A stretch of DNA of 64,000 nt from W2P13-069 sp051876105 (GCA_051876105.1 JBJEHN010000065.1:7814-71813), one strand, 5' to 3'; positions 16,599-25,326 are shown, counted from the stretch's first letter. Notes: a model not told the origin generated them from the sequence alone. Program-made: numbers and translations.

Positions 16599-17045
16599 CT
16601 AGACGCGCGGGGCCTTATCGGCGTTGATGCGGCTCACAGCCTCGAAGGCCAGCTCCACGCCGGTGGCGATGTACTTGTTGCAGGTCTGCTTGCGGGTCTC
16701 CATGTTGGGGTCGAGCAGCTGCTCGCAGACGGTGGAGCCATGCTCGAGGTGGAAGTCGTCCACCAGCTCCTCCACATGGGCGTAGGTGCTCTTCTTGGAG
16801 GTGTAGGGGCTGCTGCCGCTGCTGTTGGCCAGCCCCACCAGCGCGACCACCGCGCTCAGGGCGCCACAGGTCTGGGTGTTGCCGCCCATGCCCGCGCCAA
16901 AGCCCTCCATGACCTTGAAGAGGGACTCCCTGTCCACCTCCACCAGGTCCTCCACCGCCAGGGCGACGCATTGTGCACAGTTGAAGGTCTGGTCGTGCAT
17001 CCGGAGGGCGCTCGCCACCCTCTCTTCAAGGCTGAGGTTCTCCAT
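16599..17045 (-). CDS. C_GCAxxG_C_C family putative redox protein
   Basis: 148-aa helical protein with the cysteine signature of the C_GCAxxG_C_C family (PF09719): FNCAQCVALAVE near residue 25, GAGMGGNTQTCGALSAV near 60, then single cysteines in TVCEQLL and KQTCNKYI. Such proteins are common in anaerobes and are thought to be redox-active or metal-binding; the function is not established. The start MENLSLEE is chosen over a 65-residue upstream extension that runs through a palindromic repeat. First gene of the fumarase-tmk operon. Confidence 0.88.
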   Translation of the reverse strand: MENLSLEERVASALRMHDQTFNCAQCVALAVEDLVEVDRESLFKVMEGFGAGMGGNTQTCGALSAVVALVGLANSSGSSPYTSKKSTYAHVEELVDDFHLEHGSTVCEQLLDPNMETRKQTCNKYIATGVELAFEAVSRINADKAPRV

Positions 17046-17177
17046 CAGGGCTCCTTTGCCACGGGCGCAGCCGCGCCGATTCTCCCAACACCCCCAGTCT
17101 ACGCCATCGCTGTGACAGCGGCAGCAGGGACAGCGGGCAGCCGGGGAACTGGGGGCAATGCATCGCTTCCTGCAACG

Positions 17178-17220
17178 AATGGGACAGTGGGGACTGTCCC
17201 CACTGTCCCACTGTCCCATT
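17178..17220. repeat. TGGGACAGTGGGGAC element with extra end
   Basis: AATGGGACAGTGGGGACTGT followed by its complement plus a duplicated CACTGTCCCA end. It lies between the divergent C_GCAxxG gene and perR, so this copy cannot simply be a terminator for a neighbouring gene. Confidence 0.8.
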
Positions 17221-17300
17221 CCCAGGCCTGGTGTCGTCAAAATAAATGGGAATCGGTCTTAGTAAGAGTGGTATCCTCTGCACGTTAGGAGGTAGCGAAG

Positions 17301-17693
17301 ATGGAGCGACGCAACACCCGCCAGCGCCAGCTCGTGCTCGAGGCCGTGCGCTCGCGCTGCGACCACCCCACCGCAGAGCAGGTCTACCAAGACGTGGCTG
17401 CCAGGGACCCAAAGGTCAGCAGGGGCACGGTGTACCGCAACCTCGCCGTCCTCGCCCAAGCGGGCGAGATATGCGAGGTCGAGACACCCTCTGCAAGCCG
17501 CTACGACCTGCGCCAGGACCGCCACCACCACCTGGTGTGCAGCTCCTGCGGCGCCGTGGTGGACGCACCCGTGCACTACCAAGAGCAGCTCGACGCCCTG
17601 GCCGCTGCGGGGTCGGGTTACGACGTGAGCGGGCACCACATCATCTTCCAAGGCCTCTGCCCTGCCTGCAGCAAGGCAGCGGGGCAAGGATAA
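17301..17693 (+). CDS. perR: Fur family regulator, PerR-like peroxide sensor
   Basis: 130-aa winged-helix metalloregulator. The DNA-binding domain (about 1-65) contains HPTAEQVYQDV and GTVYRNLAVLAQAG; the dimer domain has the structural zinc cysteines C80, C83, C120 and C123 (LVCSSCG and LCPAC) and the regulatory-site candidates His22, Asp69, His75 and His77. The YDLRQDRHHHLVC layout is PerR-like. Only 22 nt separate it from rubrerythrin, a classical PerR target, so the regulator probably controls its own operon. AGGAGG precedes the start. A plausible -10 region GGTATCCT lies at about 17271. I cannot point to a clear Per box, and Fur or Zur remain possible. Confidence 0.88.
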   Translation: MERRNTRQRQLVLEAVRSRCDHPTAEQVYQDVAARDPKVSRGTVYRNLAVLAQAGEICEVETPSASRYDLRQDRHHHLVCSSCGAVVDAPVHYQEQLDALAAAGSGYDVSGHHIIFQGLCPACSKAAGQG

Positions 17694-17715
17694 GGTAGCA
17701 AGAGAAGGGAATCCC

Positions 17716-18255
17716 ATGGCCAACCAGTACGCAGGAACCCAGACCGAGAAGAACCTCCAGACCGCCTTCGCCGGCGAGTCCGAGGCACGCAACAAGTACA
17801 CCTACTTCGCCAGCGTTGCCAAGAAGGAGGGCTTCGAGCAGATCTCCAGCCTCTTCCTGAAGACCGCTGACAACGAGAAAGAGCACGCCAAGATGTGGTT
17901 CAAGGAGCTCGAGGGCATCTCGGACACCGCCCACAACCTGGTCGCCGCTGCAGAGGGCGAGAACTACGAGTGGACCGACATGTACGCCGGCTTCGCCAAG
18001 ACCGCCGAGGAGGAGGGCTTCATCGAGCTCGCCGCAAAGTTCCGCATGGTCGCAGACATCGAGAAGCAGCACGAGGAGCGCTACCGCGCACTGCTGCACA
18101 ACGTCGAGGCCAAGGAGGTCTTCGCCAAGAGCTCTGTCAAGGTGTGGGAGTGCCGCAACTGCGGTCACATCGTCGTCGGCATGGAGGCCCCCGAGATCTG
18201 CCCCGTCTGCGCGCATCCGCAGAGCTACTTCGAGATCCACGCCGAGAACTACTAG
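17716..18255 (+). CDS. rbr: Rubrerythrin
   Basis: 179-aa non-haem iron peroxidase that reduces hydrogen peroxide with electrons from NADH via rubredoxin-type partners. The N-terminal ferritin-like four-helix domain provides diiron ligands (FAGESEARNKY, EKEHAKMW, AEEEGF, EKQHEERY). The C-terminal rubredoxin domain has CRNCGH and CPVCAHPQSYFE. Length and domain order are normal. Preceded by perR (22 nt gap) and followed by a strong terminator, so perR-rbr is a two-gene oxidative-stress operon typical of strict anaerobes. Confidence 0.97.
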   Translation: MANQYAGTQTEKNLQTAFAGESEARNKYTYFASVAKKEGFEQISSLFLKTADNEKEHAKMWFKELEGISDTAHNLVAAAEGENYEWTDMYAGFAKTAEEEGFIELAAKFRMVADIEKQHEERYRALLHNVEAKEVFAKSSVKVWECRNCGHIVVGMEAPEICPVCAHPQSYFEIHAENY

Positions 18256-18285
18256 GCGCCCGCGCCTGAGAAGCGCCGCATGCAC

Positions 18286-18320
18286 AAGGGGGAGGAGCCG
18301 CGTGGCCCCTCCCCCTTTTC
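18286..18320. terminator. Bidirectional terminator between rbr and ahcY
   Basis: GGGGGAGG-A-GCC pairs with GGC-C-CCTCCCCC around a GCGT loop, with AA before and TTTT after. It lies between the converging ends of rbr (plus) and ahcY (minus). Confidence 0.88.
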
Positions 18321-18341
18321 GTGTTCCCAAAGAGCTGGGTG

Positions 18342-19589
18342 CTAGAAGTTCCAGGAGTTCATGTACTCGCGCTGCTCGGCGGTGAGCTCGTCGATGGTGA
18401 CGCCCAGGGTCTGCAGCTTGACGCGGGCAACGCCGTCGTCGATCTGCGCGGGAACGTCGTAGACCTTGTTCTCCAGCTCGGCCGCATGCTGGTAGAGGTA
18501 CTCGGCGGCCAGAGCCTGGTTGGCAAAGCTCATGTCCATGACAGACGCGGGGTGCCCCTCGGCGCAGGCTAGGTTGACCAGGCGGCCCTGGGCAAGGACC
18601 ACGATCTTGCGGCCGTCCTCGAGGGTGTATTCCTCGACCAGCGGCTTGAGCTCGACCTTGGAGACCGCGTGCTCCTCCAGCCAGACGAGGTTGATCTCGC
18701 TGTCGAAGTGGCCGGAGTTGCAGAGGATGGCGCCGTCCTTCATGTTCTCGAAGGCGGGGGCGTCGACCACCTTGCAGTTGCCGGTGACGGTCACCCAGAC
18801 GTCGGCGAGCTTGGCGGCCTCGGCGGCTGGCATGACCTTGTAGCCCTCCATGTAGGCCTCGAGCGCCTTGAGCGGGTCGACCTCGCAGACCACGACGTCC
18901 ATGCCCATGCCCTTGGCGCGCAGTGCCAGGCCGCTGCCGCAGTGGCCGTAGCCGCTGACGACGATGGTGCGGCCGCACATGAGGCGGTTAGTGGCGCGGA
19001 TGATGCCGTCGAGCGTGGACTGGCCGGTGCCGTAGTGGTTGTCGAAGAAGTGCTTGGTGTTGGCGTCGTTGATGTCGAAGACGGGGTAGCCCAGCGAGCC
19101 GTCTGCCTCCATGGCCTTGAGGCGCACCACGCCGGTGGTGGTCTCCTCGGTGCCGCCGATCACGCCGGCGAGCTTGTCCTTGAAGCGGGTATGCAGGGCG
19201 GTGTCGAGGTCGGCGCCGTCGTCCATGACGATCTGGGGGTTGGTGGCGACGACCGCGTCGATGTGGCGGTTGTAGGTCTCGGCGTCCTCGCCGGTGATGG
19301 CGTAGACGTCGACGCCGTAGTACTTGACCAGGGCAGCGGCGGTGTCGTCCTGGGTGGAGAGCGGGTTGGAGGCGCAGAGCGTGACCTGGGCGCCGGACGC
19401 CACCAGGGCGCGCATGAGGTTGGCGGTCTCCGTGGTCACGTGCATGCAGGCGCCGATGCGCACGCCCTCGAGCGGCTTCTCCTGCGCAAAGCGCTCCTGG
19501 ATGCTGGCGAGCACGGGCATGTCGCGCGCCGCCCACTCGATGCGGGCCTTGCCTGCCTCGGCAAGGGAGATGTCTTTGATGTCGGCCAT
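18342..19589 (-). CDS. ahcY: Adenosylhomocysteinase (SAH hydrolase)
   Basis: 415-aa NAD-dependent enzyme splitting S-adenosylhomocysteine into homocysteine and adenosine. Signatures: HVTTETANLMRAL, the NAD-domain loop VSGYGHCGSGLALRAKGMG, NSGHFDSEI and AEGHPASVMDMSFANQA. It lacks the insert of about 40 residues found in eukaryotic-type enzymes and is of the shorter bacterial/archaeal length. The C-terminus ends MNSWNF rather than the usual Lys-Tyr-containing KYRY. Start MADIKDIS with GAGGGAGG upstream. Single-gene unit ending at a shared terminator. With mtnA (4.2 kb) it recycles methylation by-products. Confidence 0.96.
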   Translation of the reverse strand: MADIKDISLAEAGKARIEWAARDMPVLASIQERFAQEKPLEGVRIGACMHVTTETANLMRALVASGAQVTLCASNPLSTQDDTAAALVKYYGVDVYAITGEDAETYNRHIDAVVATNPQIVMDDGADLDTALHTRFKDKLAGVIGGTEETTTGVVRLKAMEADGSLGYPVFDINDANTKHFFDNHYGTGQSTLDGIIRATNRLMCGRTIVVSGYGHCGSGLALRAKGMGMDVVVCEVDPLKALEAYMEGYKVMPAAEAAKLADVWVTVTGNCKVVDAPAFENMKDGAILCNSGHFDSEINLVWLEEHAVSKVELKPLVEEYTLEDGRKIVVLAQGRLVNLACAEGHPASVMDMSFANQALAAEYLYQHAAELENKVYDVPAQIDDGVARVKLQTLGVTIDELTAEQREYMNSWNF

Positions 19590-19720
19590 AAGGGTCCCTC
19601 CCTCTAGGTGCTGTTGGGGATCGGCGCGCAAACGCGCGTTTGGGCAAAAGGATACCGCATTGCCTGCCCAGACGAGCGCGGAGCCGCAAATGTGAAATGC
19701 GAGAACAGCACCCCCGGACC

Positions 19721-19861
19721 GTCATTTCGACCGGAGGCACGAAGTGCCGGAGTGGAGAAATCTCGGGTTGAGCTGCAAGACCGCTTGTCTCGAGTCACGG
19801 TGCTCTGGCTCCCCCCGAGATCTCTCCACGCGCTCGCTTACGCTCGCTTGGTCGAGATGAC
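19721..19861. repeat. ~140-bp palindromic repeat, GTCATTTCGACC family, copy 2
   Basis: Begins GTCATTTCGACCGGAGGCAC and ends GGTCGAGATGAC, with inner arms GTGGAGAAATCTCGGG and CCCGAGATCTCTCCAC. It sits between the 3' end of the DtxR-type gene and the ahcY promoter region. A short perfect palindrome CAAACGCGCGTTTG (19629-19642) lies just beyond it in the ahcY leader. Confidence 0.82.
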
Positions 19862-19910
19862 GTGCTGAGAGGCGCCCGCAGCCGCTTGGCGATGACGTAA
19901 AGGTGCTCGG

Positions 19911-20333
19911 CTACTGCTCGGTGCGGTGCTTGCAGGCGCGGCAGGTCTCCATCCAGGCGCTCCAGCGGTCCATGGTCTCCTGGGAGATGCAGTGCTCGAT
20001 CTTGCAGGCCTCGGCGTTGGCGGTCTCGGGGTCGATCTCCAAGATGTCCTCGAGGAAGCTCCTCAGCGCGCGGTGGCGGTTGAGGATGTTGCGGCCGTAC
20101 TCCTCGCCCTTGGGCGTAATGCTGATGAGGCCGTAGCGCTCCTGCTCGATGTAGCCGCCCTCGCGCAGGTTCTTGGTGGCGCGCGTCACGCTGGCCTTGG
20201 AGAAGCCCAGGCTCTCCGCCACGTCGACGCTGCGGCAGCTGCCGTCGCCCTTCTTGCACAGCTCATAGATGGCCTCGATGTAGTCCTCGTAGGCGGGGGT
20301 GAGCTGGCCTTCTTCTAGTTGTGTCTGCGGCAT
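19911..20333 (-). CDS. DtxR/MntR family metal-dependent repressor
   Basis: 140-aa regulator with the N-terminal winged helix (YEDYIEAIYELC, VDVAESLGFSKASVTRATKNL) and dimer/metal-binding domain (EYGRNILNRHRALRSFLEDIL, ACKIEHCIS). The ligand pattern H..E.C/EH is that of iron- or manganese-responsive repressors; there is no SH3-like third domain, so it is the MntR-like short form. The C-terminus carries an extra cysteine pair (ETCRACKH). Metal specificity cannot be read from the sequence. The start MPQTQLEEG has a modest GGGAG element, and TACAAT at about 20370 could be its -10. No metal transporter is adjacent. Confidence 0.9.
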   Translation of the reverse strand: MPQTQLEEGQLTPAYEDYIEAIYELCKKGDGSCRSVDVAESLGFSKASVTRATKNLREGGYIEQERYGLISITPKGEEYGRNILNRHRALRSFLEDILEIDPETANAEACKIEHCISQETMDRWSAWMETCRACKHRTEQ

Positions 20334-20400
20334 TGCGGGTCTCCCAGGTCGAGCGGTGCGTCCCACCATTGTAGCGCTGCCGGCAGCCGCGGCCAGAAAC

Positions 20401-20516
20401 AGCCGTCAAAGGGTGTCTGCTGTCAAAAACACGCGTTCAAAGGGTGTCGATAAAAATAGACACACCCTTTGAGTGGGATTTATTGACAGCAAACACCCTT
20501 CGAGCGCGTTTTCAGA
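20401..20516. repeat. Nested palindrome with AGGGTGT arms, copy 1
   Basis: Outer arms 20409-20426 (AAGGGTGTCTGCTGTCAA) and 20483-20500 match at 17 of 18 positions as an inverted repeat. Inner arms 20437-20448 (TCAAAGGGTGTC) and 20459-20472 enclose the loop GATAAAAATA. The same AAAGGGTGT occurs in both left arms, so alternative pairing is possible. A second element of the same build is at 61859-61950. It lies between the dtxR-type gene and the mdh terminator. Confidence 0.8.
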
Positions 20517-20518
20517 CA

Positions 20519-20548
20519 GCGGCGCCCCCGCGGGTGCGAGGGCGCCGG
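20519..20548 (-). terminator. Terminator downstream of mdh
   Basis: GGCGCCC and GGGCGCC arms around a 12-nt loop, directly after the mdh stop on the minus strand; the following bases on that strand are only moderately T-rich. Confidence 0.6.
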
Positions 20549-20571
20549 CTTGCTCGCTGTGGTGCGGGTGC

Positions 20572-21504
20572 TTAGCGCAGGCCCAGGCTGTCGACCTGAT
20601 CGGCGATGCTTGCGGCGGATGCCTGCAGCTCGGCCAGCTCGGCCTCGTTGACGTCGAACTCCACGATCTTCTCGACGCCGTTGCGGCCCAGCTCGACGGG
20701 CACGCACATGTAGGTGTCCTCGATGCCGTACTCGCCCTCGAGGTAGGCGCAGACGCTCATGACCTCGTGGGTGTCGTTGAGGATGGCCTCGACCATCTTG
20801 GCGATGGAGGAGCCGGGGGCGTAGAAGGCGGAGCCGGTCTTGAGCAGCTCGACGACCTCGGCGCCGCCGTTGACGGTGCGGGCGGTGGTGGCCTCGATCT
20901 GCTCGGGGGTCAGCAGCTCGGTGAGGGGCTGGCCCTTGACGGTGGAGAAGCGCGGCAGGGTCACCATGGACTGGCCATGGGCGCCCACGGCGTAGGCGAC
21001 GATGTCGTCGACGCTCTCGCCGGTTGCCTCGGCGATGGCGAAGGCGTAGCGCGCGGAGTCGAGCACGCCGCCCATGCCCATCAGGCGGTTCTTGGGCACG
21101 CCGGCGTTCTTGAAGGCCAGGTAGGTCATGACGTCGAGCGGGTTGGTGACGCAGATGAAGACGGCGTCGGGGCTGGCCTCCTTGGCCTTGCCGATGACGT
21201 CGAGCATGATCTTGGAGTTGATGCCGATGAGGTCCTCGCGGGTCATGCCCGGCTTGCGCGCCACGCCGGCGGTGATGACCACGACGTCGGAGCCGGCGGT
21301 GTCGGCGTAGTCGTTGGTGCCGGTGATGGTGGTGCCGTACTTCTCGTTGGAGCGCATGTGCATCATGTCGAGAGCCTTGCCCTGGGGCATGCCCTCGACG
21401 ACGTCGCAGAGCACGACGTCGGCGATGTTCTTCATCGCCAGGATCATGCCGGCGGTGGCGCCGACGTTGCCAGCGCCGACGATGGTGACCTTGGGGTAAG
21501 CCAT
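20572..21504 (-). CDS. mdh: Malate dehydrogenase (LDH-like type)
   Basis: 310-aa NAD-dependent dehydrogenase. GAGNVGATAG is the nucleotide loop, and the substrate loop reads GVARKPGMTREDL, whose arginine (instead of the Gln of lactate dehydrogenase) signals oxaloacetate/malate. VTNPLDVMTYLA and VGAHGQSMV hold the catalytic Asp-His relay. An acidic Asp follows beta-2 (LCDVVEGMPQGKALDM), favouring NAD over NADP. GAGGGAG precedes the start; an upstream in-frame extension runs through two repeats and is rejected. Together with the fumarase at 15-16.6 kb it forms the reductive malate-fumarate branch. Confidence 0.95.
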   Translation of the reverse strand: MAYPKVTIVGAGNVGATAGMILAMKNIADVVLCDVVEGMPQGKALDMMHMRSNEKYGTTITGTNDYADTAGSDVVVITAGVARKPGMTREDLIGINSKIMLDVIGKAKEASPDAVFICVTNPLDVMTYLAFKNAGVPKNRLMGMGGVLDSARYAFAIAEATGESVDDIVAYAVGAHGQSMVTLPRFSTVKGQPLTELLTPEQIEATTARTVNGGAEVVELLKTGSAFYAPGSSIAKMVEAILNDTHEVMSVCAYLEGEYGIEDTYMCVPVELGRNGVEKIVEFDVNEAELAELQASAASIADQVDSLGLR

Positions 21505-21606
21505 GGTGAGTTCTCCCTCTGGAGCTTGATGTTCAGATACAGCGCACCATTTTACGCCGCTTTTGTTGCCGTTGCGTGTACTGCCCCCCAGACGGGCGCG
21601 CAGCGA

Positions 21607-21735
21607 GTGGGACAGTGGGGACTGTCCCCACTGTCCCACTTTCAGCCCCCGCAGCCCCCACCGCAGTCCCGGGCGCCTTGTGAAAATGGGACAGTAGGCT
21701 ACGTCCCCACTGTCCCGTCCCCACTGTCCCATTTT
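21607..21735. repeat. Two TGGGACAGTGGGGAC elements in tandem
   Basis: 21607-21640 is a symmetric copy. 21683-21735 is a compound copy with the GTAGGCTACGTCCCC centre and a duplicated CCCCACTGTCCCA end. They fill the space between the mdh leader and the rnhA stop. Confidence 0.85.
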
Positions 21736-21741
21736 TGCAAG

Positions 21742-22230
21742 CTAGGGGCGGTAGCCCTCGTCTTCGCGCCAGCGCTCGCGGCAGTCGGCGGCGGCGGTTG
21801 CCAGCTCGTCGCAGCGCTCGTTTTCCGCATGGCCGGCGTGGCCCTTGACCCAGTTCCAGCTCACGCGCTCGTGCCGCTCCACCGCGGCGATGAGGCGCTT
21901 CCACAGGTCTGGGTTGGCGACGGGCTTCTTCTGGCTGTTGACCCATCCGCGCTTGACCCAGCCCGCTATCCAGTCCTTGTTGAAGGCGTTGACCACGTAC
22001 TGGCTGTCGGTCCACATCTCCACCACGCAGGGGCGCTTGAGCGCCTCGAGGCCGGCGATCGCGCCCATAAGCTCCATGCGGTTGTTGGTGGTGAGCCGGT
22101 AGCCGGCGGAGAGCTCCTTGACATGCAGCTTGCCGTTGGCGTCGACGAAGTGCATCACAGTGCCAAAGCCGCCTGGCCCGGGGTTGCCGCGGCTGCTGCC
22201 GTCGCTGTAGACGGTGACCCTCATGCTCAT
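21742..22230 (-). CDS. rnhA: Ribonuclease HI
   Basis: 162-aa endonuclease removing RNA from RNA-DNA hybrids. The four carboxylates are seen in VYSDGSSRGNPGPGG, TNNRMELMGAI, WTDSQYVVNAF and ERCDELA; the basic handle region (KDWIAGWVKRGWVNSQKKPV) is present as in E. coli RNase HI. The start at 22230 has GGGAGG 9 nt upstream; a second ATG is 6 nt downstream. The ATG overlaps the stop of the DUF218 gene by 4 nt, so the two are coupled. Confidence 0.96.
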   Translation of the reverse strand: MSMRVTVYSDGSSRGNPGPGGFGTVMHFVDANGKLHVKELSAGYRLTTNNRMELMGAIAGLEALKRPCVVEMWTDSQYVVNAFNKDWIAGWVKRGWVNSQKKPVANPDLWKRLIAAVERHERVSWNWVKGHAGHAENERCDELATAAADCRERWREDEGYRP

Positions 22231-23261
22231 GAGCAGAAGCCTCCCTTGAACCAGTAGACCCACCAGGCGGGGATCTCGCGCCAGATGCTCGCCAGCGTAC
22301 CGTTGCCGGCGATGTTGCCCACAGTGGGCACAGTGAGCACGTCGACGTTGCTAGCGTTGTAGAGCATCTTGATGCGCGGCATGTGGTAGAAGCTGCTGGT
22401 GGCGATGATGGTGCCCAGCTGGTACTGGCTGGCCAGCTTGATGGTGTTGCTGACGCTCTTCTCCGTGGAGTCGCCGTAGCGGTCGATGAGCAGGGCGCTC
22501 GCCGGCACGCCGTTGGCCAGGGCGTAGTTGTACATGGCCTGCGCCTCGTCCGCGCCGCCCTCCTCGATGCCGCCGCTCACGACGAGCTTGCGGATGAGGC
22601 CCTGGTCGTAGAGCTCAACGGCGGTGTCCATGCGCTCGCGCAGCGCGGTGGAAAGCGTGCCGTCTGGGTAGACGCGCGCCCCGAAGACCACGGCGCAGTC
22701 GGCCGGGCGGCGGTAGTCCGTGGTGCCGAAGAAGCCGATCTGCAGCAGCGGGAAGGCGAGCGCAGCCACCAGCGCGGCGGCTACGGCGGCGGCAAGCGAG
22801 AGGCGGCTGCTGTGCGCGGGGGCGCTGCTGCGGGCGATGCGCACGGTGATCAAGGCGAAGGCGAGCGCGATGCAGAAGCTGAGCGGCACCGGCAGCGCGC
22901 GGTAGAGCACGCCGGAGGCCAGCGTCTGCCAGTACGTGACGGCGTTGAGCAGGGCGAAGAGCGCCACCGCCCCCGTGAGCACGCAGGTGACGACGCGGCG
23001 CACCAGGCAGCAGCCGGGCTTGACGCCCCAGGCGATCATGGCCGCCGCAGCGCAGGCCTCCACGATGAAGCCGAAGTGCACCGAGCTGCCGTTGTAGGCA
23101 ACGCTCAGTCCGCTGAGGTCAAGCCACCACATGTTCATGTTCTGCGCAGTGACCCCGCCCTTGAGGCAGACGACGACGTTGAGCAGGGCGAAGAGCCCGA
23201 AGAAGAGGCAGAGCCCCCGCGTGACGGGGTAGCTGCGCGTGGTGTCTGTGTGATTTGCCAT
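22227..23261 (-). CDS. DUF218/YdcF (SanA-like) family membrane protein
   Basis: 344-aa protein with about five membrane segments in the first 190 residues and a C-terminal DUF218 domain: ADCAVVFGARVYPDGTLS, RMDTAVELYDQG, KLVVSGGIEEG, DEAQAMYNYALANGVP, and EKSVSNTIKLASQYQ. Family members (SanA, ElyC, YdcF) act in the cell envelope; some are linked to peptidoglycan precursor or vancomycin phenotypes, but no reaction is settled. The start MANHTDTT has no good Shine-Dalgarno; GGTATCCT lies only 7-14 nt upstream, so transcription may start very near the ATG (leaderless, inference). Divergent from the flavoenzyme gene. Confidence 0.87.
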   Translation of the reverse strand: MANHTDTTRSYPVTRGLCLFFGLFALLNVVVCLKGGVTAQNMNMWWLDLSGLSVAYNGSSVHFGFIVEACAAAAMIAWGVKPGCCLVRRVVTCVLTGAVALFALLNAVTYWQTLASGVLYRALPVPLSFCIALAFALITVRIARSSAPAHSSRLSLAAAVAAALVAALAFPLLQIGFFGTTDYRRPADCAVVFGARVYPDGTLSTALRERMDTAVELYDQGLIRKLVVSGGIEEGGADEAQAMYNYALANGVPASALLIDRYGDSTEKSVSNTIKLASQYQLGTIIATSSFYHMPRIKMLYNASNVDVLTVPTVGNIAGNGTLASIWREIPAWWVYWFKGGFCS

Positions 23262-23333
23262 GCCGCTAAGGATACCGCAGCCCGCCAGCACGCTACACTT
23301 TGCCCATCTGCAAATCGCGTACCGGGGGGACAT

Positions 23334-25292
23334 ATGAAGCGCGACTATCCCAATCTCTGCAAACCGCTCGACATCTGCGGCCTGACCCTGCGCAACCGCA
23401 TGTGCTCGGCGCCGATAGGCGCCACCGACATCGACAAGGACGGCACGCCCGGCCCGCGCACCCTGGGCTTCTACGAGGCCCGCGCCAAGGGTGGCGCCGC
23501 CATCGTCACCGTGTCTGAACTGGTGGTCCACCCGCAGACCGACGGCTCCCAGATGCTGCACCTGAGCCTCCAGACGCCCGGCCAGCTGGCCGCGTTCACC
23601 TACGTGGCAGACGCCATCGCCCGCCACGGCTCCATCCCCAGCATCGAGCTCTCGCACTCCGGCCAGTACGCCGGCACCTACATGGTCGACAAGGACGCCA
23701 AGGGCGAGCTGTGCCAGTACGGCGCAAGCGACGGCGTGCGCCCGGACGGCATCAAGGTCAAGGCGCTCACTGCAGAGCAAATCGACTCCATCGTCGAGGC
23801 CTACGCCAACGCGGCGGCCCTGGCCCAGCGCGCCGGCTTCCGCATGTGCATGGTGCACTGCGGCCACGGCTGGCTGATCAACCAGTTCTTCAGCCCCTAC
23901 TTCAACAAGCGCGAGGACGAGTACGGCGGCAGCCTGGAGAACCGCACCCGCCTGGCGCGCCGCATCCTGCAGGCCATCCGCGCCAAGTGCGGCCCGCGCT
24001 TCGCCATCGAGATGCGCATGAGCGGCAGCGAACTCTTCGAGGGCGGCTACGACCTCGAAGAGGGCGTAGCGATAGCGCAGATGCTCGAAGAATACGTCGA
24101 CATCATCCACGTGAGCGCCGGCAGCTACCAGTTCGGCTTTGCCACCACGCACCCCAGCATGTTCAAGGACCACGGCTGCAACGTGTACCTGGCGGCAGAG
24201 ATCAAGAAGCACGTGAGCAAGCCGGTCGCCACCCTCGGCGGCCTGAGCGACCCTGCCCAGATGGAGGAGATCATCGCATCCGGCCAGGCCGACATCGTGT
24301 GCATGGCCCGCGGCCTGCTGGCCGACCCGGAGCTCCCCAACAAGGTCATGGCCAACCGCGGCGACGAGGTGGTGCGCTGCATGCGCTGCTTCACCTGCAT
24401 GGCCGAGCGCCCCGTCACCCAGACGCGTCGCTGCAGCCTCAACCCGCGCATCGGCCGCGAGCTCGAGGGCCACAGCCTCACCCCCGTCCCCAAGGCAGAC
24501 CGCAAGAAGGTGCTGGTGGTGGGCGGCGGCATCGCCGGCATGGTGGCCGCCTACACGGCCCGCAAGCGCGGCCACAAGGTGACGCTCTGCGAGGCCCGCG
24601 GCCAGCTGGGCGGCATCCTCGCCACCGAGGCGGCCGTCCCCTTCAAGCAGGACATGTTCCACCTGGGCGAGACCTACGCCACGCTCTGCGAGCGCGCGGG
24701 CGTGAAGATCAAGCTCAACACAACGGTCGACGCCGCTTGGGCAGATAAGTTCGGCGCCGATGCCGTGGTGGTGGCCGTGGGCAGCGAGCCCATGAGCCTG
24801 AGCTTCCTGCCCATCGCAGACGACGCCTACGTGGTCAACGTCGAGGACCTCTACCTCGACGGCGCCGCAGTCACAGACGAGATCGTGGTCGTGGGCGGCG
24901 GCCTCACCGGCGCCGAGTGCGCGCTCAAGTACGTGCGCGAGGGCAAGAAGGTTCACCTGGTCGAGATGCGCGGCGGCATCGCCATCGACGCCAACTGCCG
25001 CCACCGCCCCATCCTGCTGGAGCAGATCGAGGAAAGCGAGATCGACGTCGTTGTCAACGCCAAGGCAGCCGAGGTCACGGCCGAGGGCGTCTACGTGGTC
25101 ATGCCGGATGGCGAGCGGCGCTTCGTGCCCGGTACCACCGTGGTGAGCGCCATCGGCCAGCGCAGCCGCAAGGCAGCCGCCAGCGAGCTGCGCGACGCCG
25201 CCCCCTGGGTACGCGTCATCGGCGACGCCTGGTTGCCGCGCAACGTGACCGCCGCCACCTACGAGGGCTTCCACGCCGGCCTCGACATCTAG
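23334..25292 (+). CDS. Old-yellow-enzyme family NADH:flavin oxidoreductase (2,4-dienoyl-CoA reductase / BaiCD-like)
   Basis: 652-aa three-domain flavoenzyme. Residues 1-370 form an FMN TIM barrel (NRMCSAPIGATDID, ELSHSGQYAG, VHCGHGWLINQFFSPYFN with catalytic residues, EYGGSLENRTRL). A [4Fe-4S] linker has CMRCFTCMAERPVTQTRRCSLNP. The FAD/NAD domain has VVGGGIAGMVAAYTARKRGH and a second VVGGGLTGAE. Such enzymes reduce activated C=C bonds in anaerobes (dienoyl-CoA, bile-acid enone, trimethylamine relatives). The substrate cannot be told. GGGGGA precedes the ATG; a strong terminator follows. Single-gene unit on the minority strand. Confidence 0.9.
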   Translation: MKRDYPNLCKPLDICGLTLRNRMCSAPIGATDIDKDGTPGPRTLGFYEARAKGGAAIVTVSELVVHPQTDGSQMLHLSLQTPGQLAAFTYVADAIARHGSIPSIELSHSGQYAGTYMVDKDAKGELCQYGASDGVRPDGIKVKALTAEQIDSIVEAYANAAALAQRAGFRMCMVHCGHGWLINQFFSPYFNKREDEYGGSLENRTRLARRILQAIRAKCGPRFAIEMRMSGSELFEGGYDLEEGVAIAQMLEEYVDIIHVSAGSYQFGFATTHPSMFKDHGCNVYLAAEIKKHVSKPVATLGGLSDPAQMEEIIASGQADIVCMARGLLADPELPNKVMANRGDEVVRCMRCFTCMAERPVTQTRRCSLNPRIGRELEGHSLTPVPKADRKKVLVVGGGIAGMVAAYTARKRGHKVTLCEARGQLGGILATEAAVPFKQDMFHLGETYATLCERAGVKIKLNTTVDAAWADKFGADAVVVAVGSEPMSLSFLPIADDAYVVNVEDLYLDGAAVTDEIVVVGGGLTGAECALKYVREGKKVHLVEMRGGIAIDANCRHRPILLEQIEESEIDVVVNAKAAEVTAEGVYVVMPDGERRFVPGTTVVSAIGQRSRKAAASELRDAAPWVRVIGDAWLPRNVTAATYEGFHAGLDI

Positions 25293-25326
25293 CACCCTGA
25301 ACACACCCGCACACGGGCACGAAAAA

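Noticed and set aside
17225..17300. A Per box in the perR leader
   Set aside because: No TTATAATNATTATAA-like sequence is seen; autoregulation is inferred only from gene pairing.
19590..19700. A SAH or SAM riboswitch in the ahcY leader
   Set aside because: The conserved blocks of SAH and SAM riboswitches are missing; only a 14-nt CAAACGCGCGTTTG palindrome is present.
22227..25304. A 1025-codon minus-strand open frame spanning the flavoenzyme gene
   Set aside because: Only the last 344 codons (DUF218 protein) are real. The rest is antisense to the flavoenzyme, with the His/Gly/Ala/Val-rich composition of a high-GC shadow frame and no ribosome site.
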